Under the pieces are notes generated by a model, which was not told where the DNA came from, ran no database searches, and saw only the letters and a program-made list of their open reading frames with translations. Both the position numbers and the translations under genes were made by a program. From assembly GCA_903837135.1 (NCBI GenBank), contig CAILTK010000097.1, positions 30,980 through 94,979 of the forward strand: a stretch of 64,000 nt of DNA. The letters are read 5' to 3'. This stretch comes from an uncultured Caulobacterales bacterium. GTDB lineage: Bacteria > Pseudomonadota > Alphaproteobacteria > Caulobacterales > Caulobacteraceae. Positions 7,370 through 16,647 of the stretch are shown here, piece by piece. Within the stretch, counting starts at the first letter, position 1, and each line of letters begins with the position of its first letter.

Positions 7370-8542
7370 ATGGCTGAAGCCTATATCGTCGCCGCCGCCC
7401 GCACCGCCGGAGGCCGCAAGGGCGGCCGGCTCAAGGACTGGCACCCGGTCGATCTCGCCGCCCAGGTGATCGACAGCCTGCTCGACCGCTCTGGCGCCGA
7501 CCCCGAAGTGGTCGAGGACGTGATCATGGGCTGCGTCAGCCAGGTGGGCGAGCAGGCCATCAACGTGGCGCGCAACGCCGTGATGGCCTCGCGCCTGCCG
7601 CTGACCGTGCCGGGCACGAGCGTCGACCGCCAGTGCGGCTCCTCGCAGCAGGCCCTGCACTTCGCCGCCCAGGCGGTGATGTCGGGCGCCATGGACGTGG
7701 TGATCGCCGCCGGCGTCGAGAGCATGACCCGCGTCCCCATGGGGCTGTCCGCCGCCCTGCCGGCCAAGAACGGGTTTGGCAGCTACATGTCCCCCGAGTT
7801 GCAGAAGCGCTGGCCCAACATCCAGTTCAGCCAGTTCGTCGGCGCGGAGATGATCGCCAAGAAGTACGGCCTCTCCAAGGAAGAGCTCGACCAGTTCGGC
7901 TACCACAGCCACCAGAAGGCCATCGCCGCCACCCAGGGCGGCAAGTTCAAGGACGAGATCGTCCCGCTTGAGATCACCCTCGAGGACGGCTCGGTCCAGC
8001 GCCACGACGTGGATGAGGGCATCCGCTTCGACGCTTCGCTCGACGGCATCAAGGGGGTGAAGCTCCTGGTCGAGGGGGGCGCCCTGACCGCCGCCACCTC
8101 GTCGCAGATCTGCGACGGCGCCTCGGGCGTGCTGGTGGTCAACGAAGCCGGCCTGAAGAAGCTCGGCGTTCAGCCAATCGCCCGGATCCACCACATGACG
8201 GTGATCGGCGGCGATCCGGTGATCATGCTGGAGGCGCCGATCCCGGCCACGCACCGCGCGCTCGAAAAGTCGGGCATGAAGATCGACGAGATCGATCTCT
8301 ACGAGGTCAACGAGGCCTTCGCCTCGGTGCCCACCGCCTGGCTGCAGCAGACCCACGCCGACCCGGCCAAGCTCAACGTGCACGGCGGCGCCATCGCCCT
8401 CGGCCACCCGCTCGGCGGCTCGGGCACCAAGCTGATGACCACCCTGCTGAACGCCCTGAAGCAGGAGAACAAGCGCTACGGCCTGCAGACCATGTGCGAA
8501 GGCGGCGGCCTCGCCAACGTGACCATCGTCGAACGGTTGTAG
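7370..8542 (+). CDS. Acetyl-CoA C-acyltransferase (thiolase)
   Basis: 390 residues, full-length thiolase. The nucleophilic cysteine is Cys89 in DRQCGSSQ. The other active-site elements are NEAFA (near residue 318), GHPLGGSG (near 346) and the second cysteine in CEGGG near the C-terminus. It either cleaves 3-ketoacyl-CoA in beta-oxidation (FadA-like) or condenses two acetyl-CoA; sequence alone does not separate these, but the long degradative-type sequence and lone position suggest fatty-acid or steroid-type degradation. GGAGG lies 7 nt before the ATG. It is preceded by a palindromic operator candidate and followed by a strong bidirectional hairpin. Confidence 0.9.
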   Translation: MAEAYIVAAARTAGGRKGGRLKDWHPVDLAAQVIDSLLDRSGADPEVVEDVIMGCVSQVGEQAINVARNAVMASRLPLTVPGTSVDRQCGSSQQALHFAAQAVMSGAMDVVIAAGVESMTRVPMGLSAALPAKNGFGSYMSPELQKRWPNIQFSQFVGAEMIAKKYGLSKEELDQFGYHSHQKAIAATQGGKFKDEIVPLEITLEDGSVQRHDVDEGIRFDASLDGIKGVKLLVEGGALTAATSSQICDGASGVLVVNEAGLKKLGVQPIARIHHMTVIGGDPVIMLEAPIPATHRALEKSGMKIDEIDLYEVNEAFASVPTAWLQQTHADPAKLNVHGGAIALGHPLGGSGTKLMTTLLNALKQENKRYGLQTMCEGGGLANVTIVERL

Positions 8543-8553
8543 CTCCCTGCCAT

Positions 8554-8578
8554 CCTCTCCCCCTTCGAGGGGGAGAGG
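8554..8578. terminator. Bidirectional terminator hairpin
   Basis: CCTCTCCCCC (from 8554) and GGGGGAGAGG (to 8578) are perfect 10-bp arms around a TTCGA loop. It lies between the convergent thiolase and acid phosphatase genes, so it can serve both. Confidence 0.7.
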
Positions 8579-8592
8579 AGCGCGTCGGCGCC

Positions 8593-9456
8593 CTACTTCG
8601 TCGCGGTCGGGTTGATCCAGGGGGTGTGGGCTTCAGCGTCGGCTTCGATGCGGCACTGACCGGCGTCGGGGGCGGCGTGAGGCGCGGCGAGGGCGGCTCT
8701 GAGCGCCTTGCCGGCGTTCAGCAGGTCCTCGCGGAAGGCGGCGTCGCCGTGCAGGGCGGCGACCAGGACCGAGCCGTTGGTCCGCGCCTCCTCGATGTCG
8801 GACACCGTGTGCACGCCGCAGACCACGCGGCTTTCACCGAAGGCGCGGGCGCGGGCGAGGAGCTCGGTGGCGTGCTCGGGCGCCATTCCGGCCAGCAGCA
8901 GCCCCAGGGCCCAGCTGTAGGTGCCGTGACCGGACGGGTAGGAGTACGACTTCATCAGCCCGCCGCGGTCGCTCTCGGTGCAGATCGGCCCGTTGGGCGC
9001 GATGAACGGGCGGGGATGATTGAAGTGATCCTTGGCCAGGTTGGTGATCGAGGACGCGTCGCGTCCCATCCGCGCCAGCAGCATCGCCACCGGCTTCGGC
9101 CAATCGGCCACCCTCAGGCCCAGCGGGCACTCGAACGCCTGCAGGTACTGGGTGGCGTCGCGCGTGGCCAGGGCCCAGCGCTCGCCGCCGGCCAGGGCGC
9201 GGGTCTTGGCGTAGGTGTCGTTGTCGAGCTGATCGGCGATCGATCCCTTCACCGGCGGCGGCGGCAGGATCAGGATCGCGTTCGGGATCCGGTCCTTGCC
9301 GAGATAGGGTTCGACCTTGGGCAGGGGCGCCGGCGCCATCGCCGGGGTCGTCGTCTGGGCGAGCGCCGGAGTCGCGGCCGGGACCGCCGATTGAGCCTGC
9401 GCGGCGCCGGCCGCCAGAAGCGACCCAAGCATGCAAAGCCAAGCCATCCGCTGCAT
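8593..9456 (-). CDS. Class A acid phosphatase (PAP2 superfamily), second tandem copy
   Basis: 287 residues. A signal peptide (MQRMAWLCMLGSLLAAGAAQ, cleavage after AQA) targets it to the periplasm. All three parts of the class A signature are present: K-x6-RP (KDHFNHPRPF), PSGH (YPSGHGTYSW) and SR-x5-H-x3-D (SRVVCGVHTVSD). The enzyme should release phosphate from a broad range of phosphomonoesters. GGGGAGAG precedes the ATG at 9456, supporting independent translation, even though an open reading frame runs into it from the frameshifted upstream copy. It is a paralogue of the upstream gene, from a tandem duplication. Confidence 0.87.
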   Translation of the reverse strand: MQRMAWLCMLGSLLAAGAAQAQSAVPAATPALAQTTTPAMAPAPLPKVEPYLGKDRIPNAILILPPPPVKGSIADQLDNDTYAKTRALAGGERWALATRDATQYLQAFECPLGLRVADWPKPVAMLLARMGRDASSITNLAKDHFNHPRPFIAPNGPICTESDRGGLMKSYSYPSGHGTYSWALGLLLAGMAPEHATELLARARAFGESRVVCGVHTVSDIEEARTNGSVLVAALHGDAAFREDLLNAGKALRAALAAPHAAPDAGQCRIEADAEAHTPWINPTATK

Positions 9457-9517
9457 CAACGCTCTCCCCGTCTGTCGACATCCGCGATAGGCGAGAAGCC
9501 GACGTAAGAAAAGCCGT

Positions 9518-10338
9518 TCACCGGCCGCCCGCGGCGAGCATCTCGGCTGTGCACCGCTTGGGGGTGGATCCGCGCGCGGCCGAGAGCTCCGCCTTCGCCC
9601 GCTTGAGGTCGCGAGGAAGGCGCCGTTGGCGTGCAGGCGCGCCACCACGGCCGCGCCGACGAGGCGGCCCGCCTCCACGTCGGACACGAAGTGAACCCGG
9701 CACACCACGCGGCTCTGCCCGAAACTGATTCCGCGCGTCAGCAGCGCCCCGGCCCGCTTCGGCTCCAGTTCCGACAGGATCAGGGCCCAGGCCCAGCCGG
9801 TCGCCGCGTGACCCGACGGATAGGAGCCCTGCTTCACCAGCCAGTCGGGCTTGTCGACGCAGGTGTCGCCGTCGTCGGTGAGGAAGGGGCGTTTCCTGGC
9901 GTAGGCGTCCTTGGCCCGATCCTCGGACTTGGCGACGTCGTCCATGACCCGCGCCAGCAGGCGCGACGTGGCCGGCGTCTTGTTTGGATCGAGGTCAACG
10001 CCGGCGGCGCAGGTGAAGGCCCTCGGCGCCCCCGGGGTCTCCACGTCCGCGTCGGCCGTGGCCTCGGCCCAGCGCGGCGTCCCCTCGAGCGCCTTGGCCT
10101 CCCCATAGGCGGCGCGGTCCGCCTTGCCGCGCGGCGTGTCCGGACCCGGCGGCGGGGGTAGGAACACCAGGGCGTCGGGCCGGTCGGCGGGGCTGAGATA
10201 GCCGGCCGGATGGTGGGCGAAGTCGGCCCAAAGCACGGGCGCCGGCTTGGCCGGCGGATGCGGCCGATGCGCCGCCTGCGCGACGTCCGGGGCCAGGGCG
10301 AAGAGCAGGAGGGCGGCGAAGCGCGGAAGCAGGCTCAT
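9518..10338 (-). pseudogene. Class A acid phosphatase, first tandem copy, frameshifted near its end
   Basis: Begins with a signal peptide (MSLLPRFAALLLFALAPDVA). The full catalytic signature is intact (KDAYARKRPF, YPSGHAATGW, SRVVCRVHFVSD). Near 9611-9616 the frame breaks: the read frame continues as FLATSSGRRR, whereas shifting by one base gives the expected FL-DLKRAKAELSAARG and a stop at 9518. One lost base (probably a C, CTCCGCGAC to CTCGCGAC) explains it. As sequenced, the frame runs on into the downstream paralogue and would make a protein of up to about 580 residues from ATG 10338. This is either a true mutation or a sequencing error. Since the catalytic residues lie before the break, the product could still be active. 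Confidence 0.75.
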
Positions 10339-10465
10339 CAACGATCCGGGTTCGGACGGAAGGGTGGGCAAACTAGGGTCTGCTCGTCCCTCTCTCAAGA
10401 GCGCTCGAGCGCCTGTCCGTCCAAGGCGGGACCGCTCCGCCGCCCCGATCCTGGGTCCGCCGGGA

Positions 10466-10855
10466 TCATCGATTGCCGGAGTCGTTGATCGCCTTCTGCA
10501 GCACGCCCCAGCGACAGGGCGGACTGTCGCTTGCTTCCGCCCGGCAGACCGAAATGTTCGACGGGGGCGGGCGATCGACCATGACGGTGAAGAAGTCCTT
10601 GCCGACCTCGAGGTCGGGCGTGTCGACCTTCTGCTGCGCGTCGAGCTTGACGGGAAGAACGCCGCCCTTGGCGCGCAGGATATTGAAATAGCAGCTATGC
10701 CCGTACTGGGTGTTGCAAAGGATCGTCACCGTATCGTGCCGGTGACCGTCGTCTGCGGCTGAAGCCCCGGGCGCGGCCTGAGCCCCCCCACAAGCGATCG
10801 CAACGGCGACTCCGGCGAGCGCTATCGCGGATCTGAACAGGATGGCGCGGGTCAT
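10466..10855 (-). CDS. Small secreted protein of unknown function, four cysteines
   Basis: 129 residues. A clear signal peptide (MTRAILFRSAIALAGVAVAI, cleavage likely after AQA at about 28). The mature part of about 100 residues has cysteines in two pairs, ILCNTQYGHSCYF and SVCRAEASDSPPCRW, suggesting two disulfides in the periplasm. A His-Asp cluster follows the cleavage site (DDGHRHD). I do not recognise the family. It is on the same strand as the acid phosphatases, 127 bp upstream of the frameshifted copy, and probably has its own promoter. Confidence 0.65.
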   Translation of the reverse strand: MTRAILFRSAIALAGVAVAIACGGAQAAPGASAADDGHRHDTVTILCNTQYGHSCYFNILRAKGGVLPVKLDAQQKVDTPDLEVGKDFFTVMVDRPPPSNISVCRAEASDSPPCRWGVLQKAINDSGNR

Positions 10856-11010
10856 GCGGGCCTCGGACGGCTGGGTAACGGCTTATAGCGCCGATGGACG
10901 GGGGGTTCGAGGGCATAGCGAAGCTCGGCGACCTGGCGGGACGGGGCGCGGACGGAAAAATTGCCGAGCCGGGTTCGGATCAAACAGGCCGGCAAGGCGG
11001 CGCCCCGCTG

Positions 11011-12378
11011 TCAGTCATCCAGGTCGAGGAAGGTCTTGCGTCTGGGGCTGGAGCGAGATCCACTTGGCGTGACGGACAGATCGGCGGTCTTTCCTCCGTT
11101 CTTCTCGTCCTGCGCGCCGCGTCCCGACCTGGCCGACTGCGGTGCGGACAACCAGAGAACGGCGAACAGGCCGAACGCCTCCACCGTCGTCCCCGGCATG
11201 AACGGCGCCGCTTCGACCGTCGCCGCGATGAGCCACATCACGATGATCACGACCGCAGCCTGTCGGCCGAGGGTCACCTCCGGCCTCGAACTTCCCCGGG
11301 TTCGCTTGGCCATGGCGTAGATGATGGCTGAGACATGCAGCAGAAGCCCCACCACCCCCAACGCGATCGCGAGTTCGAGATAGGAATTGTGAGCGTCATG
11401 CACCTCGCCCGAAATGGCGGAGAAAACGTCCATGACCTCCGGGTCGTGGGTGCCCACCAATCCGTATCCGACGAACCAGTGGTTCGAGATGACGGTTAGC
11501 GCGGCCTCCCAGAGATAGGTCCGTCCGGAGAAGGTCGGGCTTCGTCCCATCGCGACCAGGATCGCGCTCAGCAGTTCGGACCCGCCCCCGAGCAGCAGGC
11601 CGCAGGCGACGATGCCCGCCGCCAGGCCGCTGGCCCTCGCAAGGCCGCGGAGTCGAAAGACGACGAAGCCGAGGCCAAATCCCGCGAGAGCGATCAGAAC
11701 CCCGGACGCCGACTGCGCGAAGGCCAGGCAAAGCACGCCGCCCGCGATCGCCGCGTACCGGTAATAACGCGGCATCAGCTTCCCGCTGGGGGACAGCCAG
11801 ACGCCGACGGTGATGCCGGAGATCTGGCCGAGGATGTTCTTGTGGCGATAGATGCCCCGCCATTTGCCCACGTGGCCGCCCTGATAGATATCGGCCCGGT
11901 CGTGCTGACCGTAGTGCGGCAAGAGCAGCGCCCAGACGATGCTCGCGAAGACACAGATCGACAGCGCAATCAGGACGGACCGGGCGGAGTCGGGCTTGCT
12001 TTGACTGGCGATGACGGCGCAGAGACAAAATATCGTCCCCAGAAATTCGATGCCGGCCAGGATGGTCGGGAGCGGCTCCGCCGCCCAGGCTGCGGATGCG
12101 AGCGCAAGAACGGCGAGCGCGAGCAGGAGGGGCGCGGAGACGGCCACGCGGATCACACGGCTGAGGGCGCCGCGTTGAACGACGTACGCGCCGACCAGGC
12201 CGAGGACCGCGAGGCGGAGGTAGAGCGCGAAGGGTTTGGCGACCTGGGTCGCCGGCCCGCTTGGATCGATCCCCTCGAGCTGAAGGGCGAAGGGCTCGGC
12301 CAGCAAGAAGATCACGACGGCCCAGATGAAGATCGGGGGCTTCAAGGCGAACCGGGCGGCCGGGTTTTCATTCGTCAT
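11011..12378 (-). CDS. O-antigen ligase/exopolysaccharide polymerase family (Wzy/ExoQ-like)
   Basis: 455 residues with about 11-12 predicted membrane helices and one large periplasmic loop (about 120-190). GKWRGIYRHKNILGQ in that loop resembles the conserved segment of ExoQ-type polymerases. AHNSYLELAIALG is the second Wzy_C motif. The C-terminal 45 residues are polar and basic, on the cytoplasmic side. It should polymerise lipid-linked repeat units in the periplasm, or ligate glycan. It lies 145 bp downstream of the co-polymerase gene on the same strand, consistent with one operon. ExoQ-like polymerisation is more likely than O-antigen ligation because of this neighbour. Confidence 0.8.
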   Translation of the reverse strand: MTNENPAARFALKPPIFIWAVVIFLLAEPFALQLEGIDPSGPATQVAKPFALYLRLAVLGLVGAYVVQRGALSRVIRVAVSAPLLLALAVLALASAAWAAEPLPTILAGIEFLGTIFCLCAVIASQSKPDSARSVLIALSICVFASIVWALLLPHYGQHDRADIYQGGHVGKWRGIYRHKNILGQISGITVGVWLSPSGKLMPRYYRYAAIAGGVLCLAFAQSASGVLIALAGFGLGFVVFRLRGLARASGLAAGIVACGLLLGGGSELLSAILVAMGRSPTFSGRTYLWEAALTVISNHWFVGYGLVGTHDPEVMDVFSAISGEVHDAHNSYLELAIALGVVGLLLHVSAIIYAMAKRTRGSSRPEVTLGRQAAVVIIVMWLIAATVEAAPFMPGTTVEAFGLFAVLWLSAPQSARSGRGAQDEKNGGKTADLSVTPSGSRSSPRRKTFLDLDD

Positions 12379-12523
12379 TGATCAGTGCGACCTTTGGCGC
12401 CGGCGTGCAGTGGCGCCCTGCGCCGGCCGGCCCCTGAAGGCTCGACCGGAGAGTGCAGACTGCGGAAGAACGTCTAACAGCATTTCGTTCGGTGAACCGG
12501 CCTGGCCCCCGGCTGAAACTCGT

Positions 12524-14734
12524 CTAGTCGACGTAATATCCCTTGTAATCCTTGTGGTAATAGCTCGGATCGCCGTAGCCGTAGCGCTGCTGATCCTTGA
12601 GGTCGACGCGGGTCAGGGCGACGCCGGCGACGCGGCCGCCCACCTGATCGAGCAACTTCATCGCGGTTCGCACCGCATGGACCGGGGTCACACGCCAGCG
12701 GGCCAGAAGCGCGACCGCATCGACCTTCGAGGCGAGGACGCGCGTGTCGACCACCGGCAGGATCGGCGCCGTGTCGAGGATGACCAGATCGTAGCGGGCG
12801 GCGAGATCGCGCAGAAGATCGTCCATCTCGGGCGTGTCGAACGGCTGGCCCTTGATGGCGCCGCGGTGAGCCAGCGGCAGGACGTGGGCGCCGGTCTGCT
12901 CGTCGACGACGATCACGTCGTCGAGCTTGGCCTTGCCTTCGAGCACCTCGATCAGGCCCTGGGTCGGTTCGTGGCCCGCCAGCAGCCGGTTGACCGAACG
13001 GCGGCGCAGGTCGCAGTCCACCAGGATCGTCCGGGTGCCCGACAGCGCCGATACGCGCGCCAGGCAGACGGAGGTGGTGGTCTTGCCCTCGTTGGGCAGG
13101 GCCGACGTGAGGGCGACTATTTTGATCGGTCCGTCCTTGCCGTGCAGCAGGGCGGTCGAGAGGGTCCGGAACCCCTCGGCGAAGCTCGAGAAGGGGTGAT
13201 TCACCACCGCCTGCATCGGGTCGGTGCTGGTCGGCTTCTTGATCGACGACGTCACCGTCGAGATTCCGGCCAGATACGGCGCGCCGAGCCGGCCTTCGAC
13301 GTCCTCCATGGTGGTGAGGCCGGCGGTCATGGTTTGACGCACCACCGCCCCGCCGACGCCCAGCGCCAGCCCGAGCACCAGGCCGGCGGCCAGGTTCAGG
13401 GGGATGTTGGGGATGCTGGGATGCAGGGGCGCCGAGGCGCGCGTATTCACCCGGGCGTCCGACAGGGCGGTCGCCCGCTGGGCGGCCGTCTCCTTCACCC
13501 GCGCGAGCACGGCGGCGTAGAGGGTCTGCGACGCCTGAGCCTGGCTCTGCAGGCGAACCAGATCGGCCGAGGCGAGGTCGGCCTTCACCAGCGAAGCCCG
13601 CGCGGCGTCAAGACCTTCCCGGATCGACGCCGTCTTCTGGCTGGTGATCTTCGCCTGGGCCTCGAGGTTCGACATGTTACGGTTGATTTCGGTCTGGATC
13701 GCCGTGTTGATGTCGTTGAGCTGTTGCTTGGCCGCGACCAGATCCGGATAGCGCGGGCCGTAGCGGGTCTCGAGATCGACCACATGGCGGCTGGCGTCGG
13801 CCTGCTGGCGGCGAAGATCGGTGATGACGGTGGAGTTCAGCGCCGCCCCGATGTCCGACCCGTTCGTTTTCGACGCGATCGCCGAGCGCGCGGAGGCGAG
13901 GCGGGCGTTGGCCTCCACCGCATCCGCCGCCGCGACGGCGTACTGGCCGTTCAGGTTGGCGATCTGCTGTTCATGGAGAGCGGTCGCCCCGAGGACGCCG
14001 CCGGTGCTCATGTTCTCGGCGCCGAGCGAACCGCCGCCCTCCGACAGAAGATTGTGCTCCGCCTTGTATTTCTGGACCGCCGCCTGGGCGTCGTCGGACT
14101 GCCGGCGGAGGTCGTCAAGCTGGCCGTTGAGGAGGTGGTTGGCGTCTTCCGTCCGATCCGCCTTCTCGCGGGTCTGTAGGTTGATGAACTCCTCGGCGAA
14201 GGCGTTGTCGATCAGCGCCGCCTTGTGGGCGTCCTTGGAGGTGAACCGCAGCTCGAGCAGAAGGGTCTGGCCAAGCCGACGGCCCTTGAAGAACTTTCCG
14301 ACCGTCTCGACGACGTTGTCGAATTGCTTCTGGGCGGCGTTGGGGGCGGTGGCGGCGGCGCCCTTCAGCGGCCGGAAGAATTCCGGATCCTGGTCGAGGT
14401 TCAGTCGGTGCACGACGGCCTCGGTGAGCTCTCGCGACTTCAACTGTTCGACCCGGGTATCGACCCCGAGGCTGCCGGACGGATCCTGTTGCTCGACGGT
14501 GAGGTCGGTCCCCACCTGCGCCTTCTGGGGGGAGAGAACGACCGTCGCCACGGCCGTGTACTTCGGCGTCGCCAGAAAGGTGATGGCCGCCGCCGCGGCG
14601 AAGACCACGCCGGCGATGACGAGGATCAGCCACAGGTGTCGCCGATACGTCGCCAGCAGGGTCAACAACCCGCCCTCCTGCGACTCCGACGTGGACTGAC
14701 TCTCAAAGACGGCGTCTGTCAAGACGATCCCCAA
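12524..14734 (-). CDS. Polysaccharide co-polymerase fused to tyrosine autokinase (Wzc-like)
   Basis: 736 residues. Layout: Wzz domain with a first membrane helix (about 28-52), a long periplasmic coiled coil (about 130-420), a second helix (about 450-470), then a BY-kinase domain. The kinase has Walker A LPNEGKTTTS (about 545), Walker A' LVDCDLRRR and Walker B LVILDTAP. The C-terminus is a tyrosine cluster (RYGYGDPSYYHKDYKGYYVD), the usual autophosphorylation tail. It controls polymer length and export through phosphorylation cycles. The open frame begins with TTG at 14734; a second TTG at 14722 has GGGGA five bases upstream and may be the real start. No ATG is available at the conserved N-terminus. 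Confidence 0.9.
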   Translation of the reverse strand: MGIVLTDAVFESQSTSESQEGGLLTLLATYRRHLWLILVIAGVVFAAAAAITFLATPKYTAVATVVLSPQKAQVGTDLTVEQQDPSGSLGVDTRVEQLKSRELTEAVVHRLNLDQDPEFFRPLKGAAATAPNAAQKQFDNVVETVGKFFKGRRLGQTLLLELRFTSKDAHKAALIDNAFAEEFINLQTREKADRTEDANHLLNGQLDDLRRQSDDAQAAVQKYKAEHNLLSEGGGSLGAENMSTGGVLGATALHEQQIANLNGQYAVAAADAVEANARLASARSAIASKTNGSDIGAALNSTVITDLRRQQADASRHVVDLETRYGPRYPDLVAAKQQLNDINTAIQTEINRNMSNLEAQAKITSQKTASIREGLDAARASLVKADLASADLVRLQSQAQASQTLYAAVLARVKETAAQRATALSDARVNTRASAPLHPSIPNIPLNLAAGLVLGLALGVGGAVVRQTMTAGLTTMEDVEGRLGAPYLAGISTVTSSIKKPTSTDPMQAVVNHPFSSFAEGFRTLSTALLHGKDGPIKIVALTSALPNEGKTTTSVCLARVSALSGTRTILVDCDLRRRSVNRLLAGHEPTQGLIEVLEGKAKLDDVIVVDEQTGAHVLPLAHRGAIKGQPFDTPEMDDLLRDLAARYDLVILDTAPILPVVDTRVLASKVDAVALLARWRVTPVHAVRTAMKLLDQVGGRVAGVALTRVDLKDQQRYGYGDPSYYHKDYKGYYVD

Positions 14735-15054
14735 TGTTGCGGGCGGGCTAGCTCAAGCCCATCATCCCATAAAGGTGCTAACAGAATGGTTCAAGCTGGG
14801 CGCTTTGGCGTCGAAAGCACAAATCGTGCCGGTGCGATTGCAAGGCGCCGTAACGACGTACGGTGACACTCAAACGCGCGAATCTTCCTTTGTGCGCCAA
14901 GCCGGCGCTTTTTGATTTCCCGTCAAGCCGTAAGAGCTCAAACCCCCCTATATTTCTATAGATTTGTTGCAGTTGGCTCCGTCGGCGCCATCACGATGAC
15001 GGCTGGCCGACATTTTCGCGACACCGTATGGCCGGCCGGACGCCGAGCCGAAAA
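14735..15054. other. Noncoding stretch upstream of the co-polymerase gene
   Basis: No gene is visible. The middle part is unusually AT-rich for this genome (CTATATTTCTATAG near 14949, itself an interrupted palindrome) and probably holds the promoter of the minus-strand co-polymerase/polymerase operon. A GCGCC-N5-GGCGC hairpin followed by five T at 14894-14913 looks like an intrinsic terminator on the plus strand, but no plus-strand gene leads into it. Confidence 0.5.
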
Positions 15055-15108
15055 GCGCCGGCGCCGCGCGAAAAGTGGGAGCCGGCTTTCGCCCCAGCGG
15101 CGCCCCTA
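15055..15108 (-). repeat. Palindromic repeat, copy B (at the TolC-family gene stop codon)
   Basis: The 43-nt core at 15061-15103 matches copy A (7158-7200) in about 39 positions. On the minus strand it begins directly with the TAG stop codon of the TolC-family gene (TAGGGGCGCC). It is inverted relative to its gene when compared with copies A and C, which is possible because the element is nearly palindromic. Confidence 0.85.
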
Positions 15109-16506
15109 GTCGCTCACCCCATCGAGCGCCCGGAGCGCGCCGTCCCACGGCAGTCCGCCGGCGTTCCTCACATCCCGGTAGGACCGGGCCGGATCGTAAA
15201 GGGGCGCTTCCGGCACAAGATACCTGATCTCCAGCCGGCCGGTCGCGCTCAAGACGCCGACCGCGGCGAGGTAGGCCTGAGACCGGGCGGTGATGGCGGC
15301 GATCCGCGCGTCGCGCAGGGTCTGCTCGGCGATCAGCACCTCGAGCGTCGATCGCAGGCCGGCGCGATACTCCTGCCTCTGGCCGTCGAGCGTGGCCTGG
15401 GCGGCGACGACTTCGGCGTCGCGCGTGTCGGCGTCGAGACGGTTCGCCAGCATCTGGCTCCAGGCCTGGGCGGCGGACTGGATGGCGTTGCGGCGGGCGA
15501 GCTCGACGCCGATGCGGTCGCGATTCTCCTCGGCCTTCGCCTGACGGATCTGCGAGGCGTTCTGGCCGCCCGTGAAGATCGGCTGGCTGATCACCGCCTC
15601 GCCCTGGACGGTCCGCTCGTAATTTCGCGCGTAGGCGGGAACCAGGGCGCCGTTGGCGCCGAACACCGCCTGCAGGGAGACCGTCGGCCGGTCCGCAGCC
15701 CGCGCCACATCGACCCGCGCCTTCGAGGCCCGGGCCGTGTCGCGCGCCTGGTTCAGGGAGGCGTTGTTCTGCTCGACCAGATCGAACGCCTCGTCGACGG
15801 TCTTGGGCAGGCCGGGCAGCGGAGTCTCCGGAGCCAGGCTTCCAGGGGCGTGCCCGACCACCGCGGCGTATTCGGCCCGGTCGGCCTCGAGCTGGCCGCG
15901 GGTCGAAGCGATCGCCGCGCGCGTGTCGAGCAGCTGGGCTTCCGCCTGGCTGACGTCGGTGCGGGTCAGGTCGCCCACCTTCTGCCGCGCGCGAATCTCG
16001 TCGAGCTGGTGCTGAAGAAAGTCGAGATCGTCGCTTTGAACCGCGAGTGTCTGCTCGTCGCGTCGCACGTTCTCATAGGCCTGCACCACGGCGCCGAGAA
16101 CCTGCGATTCCGATGTCCGAAGCGCGTCCCGGCCGGCGTAGACCGTGGCTTCGGCGGCGCGTACGGCGGCTGCGGTCCGTCCGCCGGTGTAGATCGGCTG
16201 GGTGATCGTCAGGGATCCGGTCCCCGTATTGCTGACCGGAGGCGTAAGAAAGCTCTGGCTGTTATAGGCGCGATTGTAGACGCCCGAGAGGGTCAGGCCG
16301 ACGCTCGGGCGCAATCCGACCTTGGCCTGGGGCACCTGCTCGTCGATCGACCGCTGTTCGGCCCGTTGCTGGTTCAGGGACGGGCTGGTGGCGTAAGCCT
16401 CGAGAATGGCGTCCCGCAGGGTCTCCGCCGCCGCAGGCAAGGCTGCGACCATGGTGAACGCGGCGCCGACGATCATCGTCGCGCCCAGCCGAATGAACAA
16501 CGCCAT
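15106..16506 (-). CDS. TolC family outer membrane channel protein
   Basis: 466 residues from the ATG at 16506, with a signal peptide (MALFIRLGATMIVGAAFTMV, cleavage near AAA-ETL). Two OEP repeats with the usual TolC landmarks follow: ETLRDAILEAYATSPSL at the mature start, ITQPIYTGGRTAAAVRAAEA, and ISQPIFTGGQNASQIRQAKA in the second half, plus YRAGLRSTLEVLIAEQTL near the C-terminus. Members form trimeric barrels with a periplasmic tunnel, normally serving type I secretion or RND pumps. Here it sits inside an exopolysaccharide locus, directly upstream of the co-polymerase on the same strand, with no pump genes beside it. The frame is open to 16590, but the signal peptide fixes 16506. Confidence 0.9.
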   Translation of the reverse strand: MALFIRLGATMIVGAAFTMVAALPAAAETLRDAILEAYATSPSLNQQRAEQRSIDEQVPQAKVGLRPSVGLTLSGVYNRAYNSQSFLTPPVSNTGTGSLTITQPIYTGGRTAAAVRAAEATVYAGRDALRTSESQVLGAVVQAYENVRRDEQTLAVQSDDLDFLQHQLDEIRARQKVGDLTRTDVSQAEAQLLDTRAAIASTRGQLEADRAEYAAVVGHAPGSLAPETPLPGLPKTVDEAFDLVEQNNASLNQARDTARASKARVDVARAADRPTVSLQAVFGANGALVPAYARNYERTVQGEAVISQPIFTGGQNASQIRQAKAEENRDRIGVELARRNAIQSAAQAWSQMLANRLDADTRDAEVVAAQATLDGQRQEYRAGLRSTLEVLIAEQTLRDARIAAITARSQAYLAAVGVLSATGRLEIRYLVPEAPLYDPARSYRDVRNAGGLPWDGALRALDGVSD

Positions 16507-16647
16507 GCCCGTCTCGATATCAGGATCGCAGGCAGAGATGGCTGACAATCGTTGATGCGCCGCTAACGATGTGCCCGCGGCCGGCGGCAAGCGGCCCGTC
16601 GGGGAGCAGGCGCTCCAGTCTCGAACCGAACCGGTCCATACCCGGCT

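Noticed and set aside
14894..14913. Hairpin plus T-run as a terminator on the plus strand
   Set aside because: It looks like a terminator, but no plus-strand gene leads into it, so it is only mentioned under the noncoding stretch.
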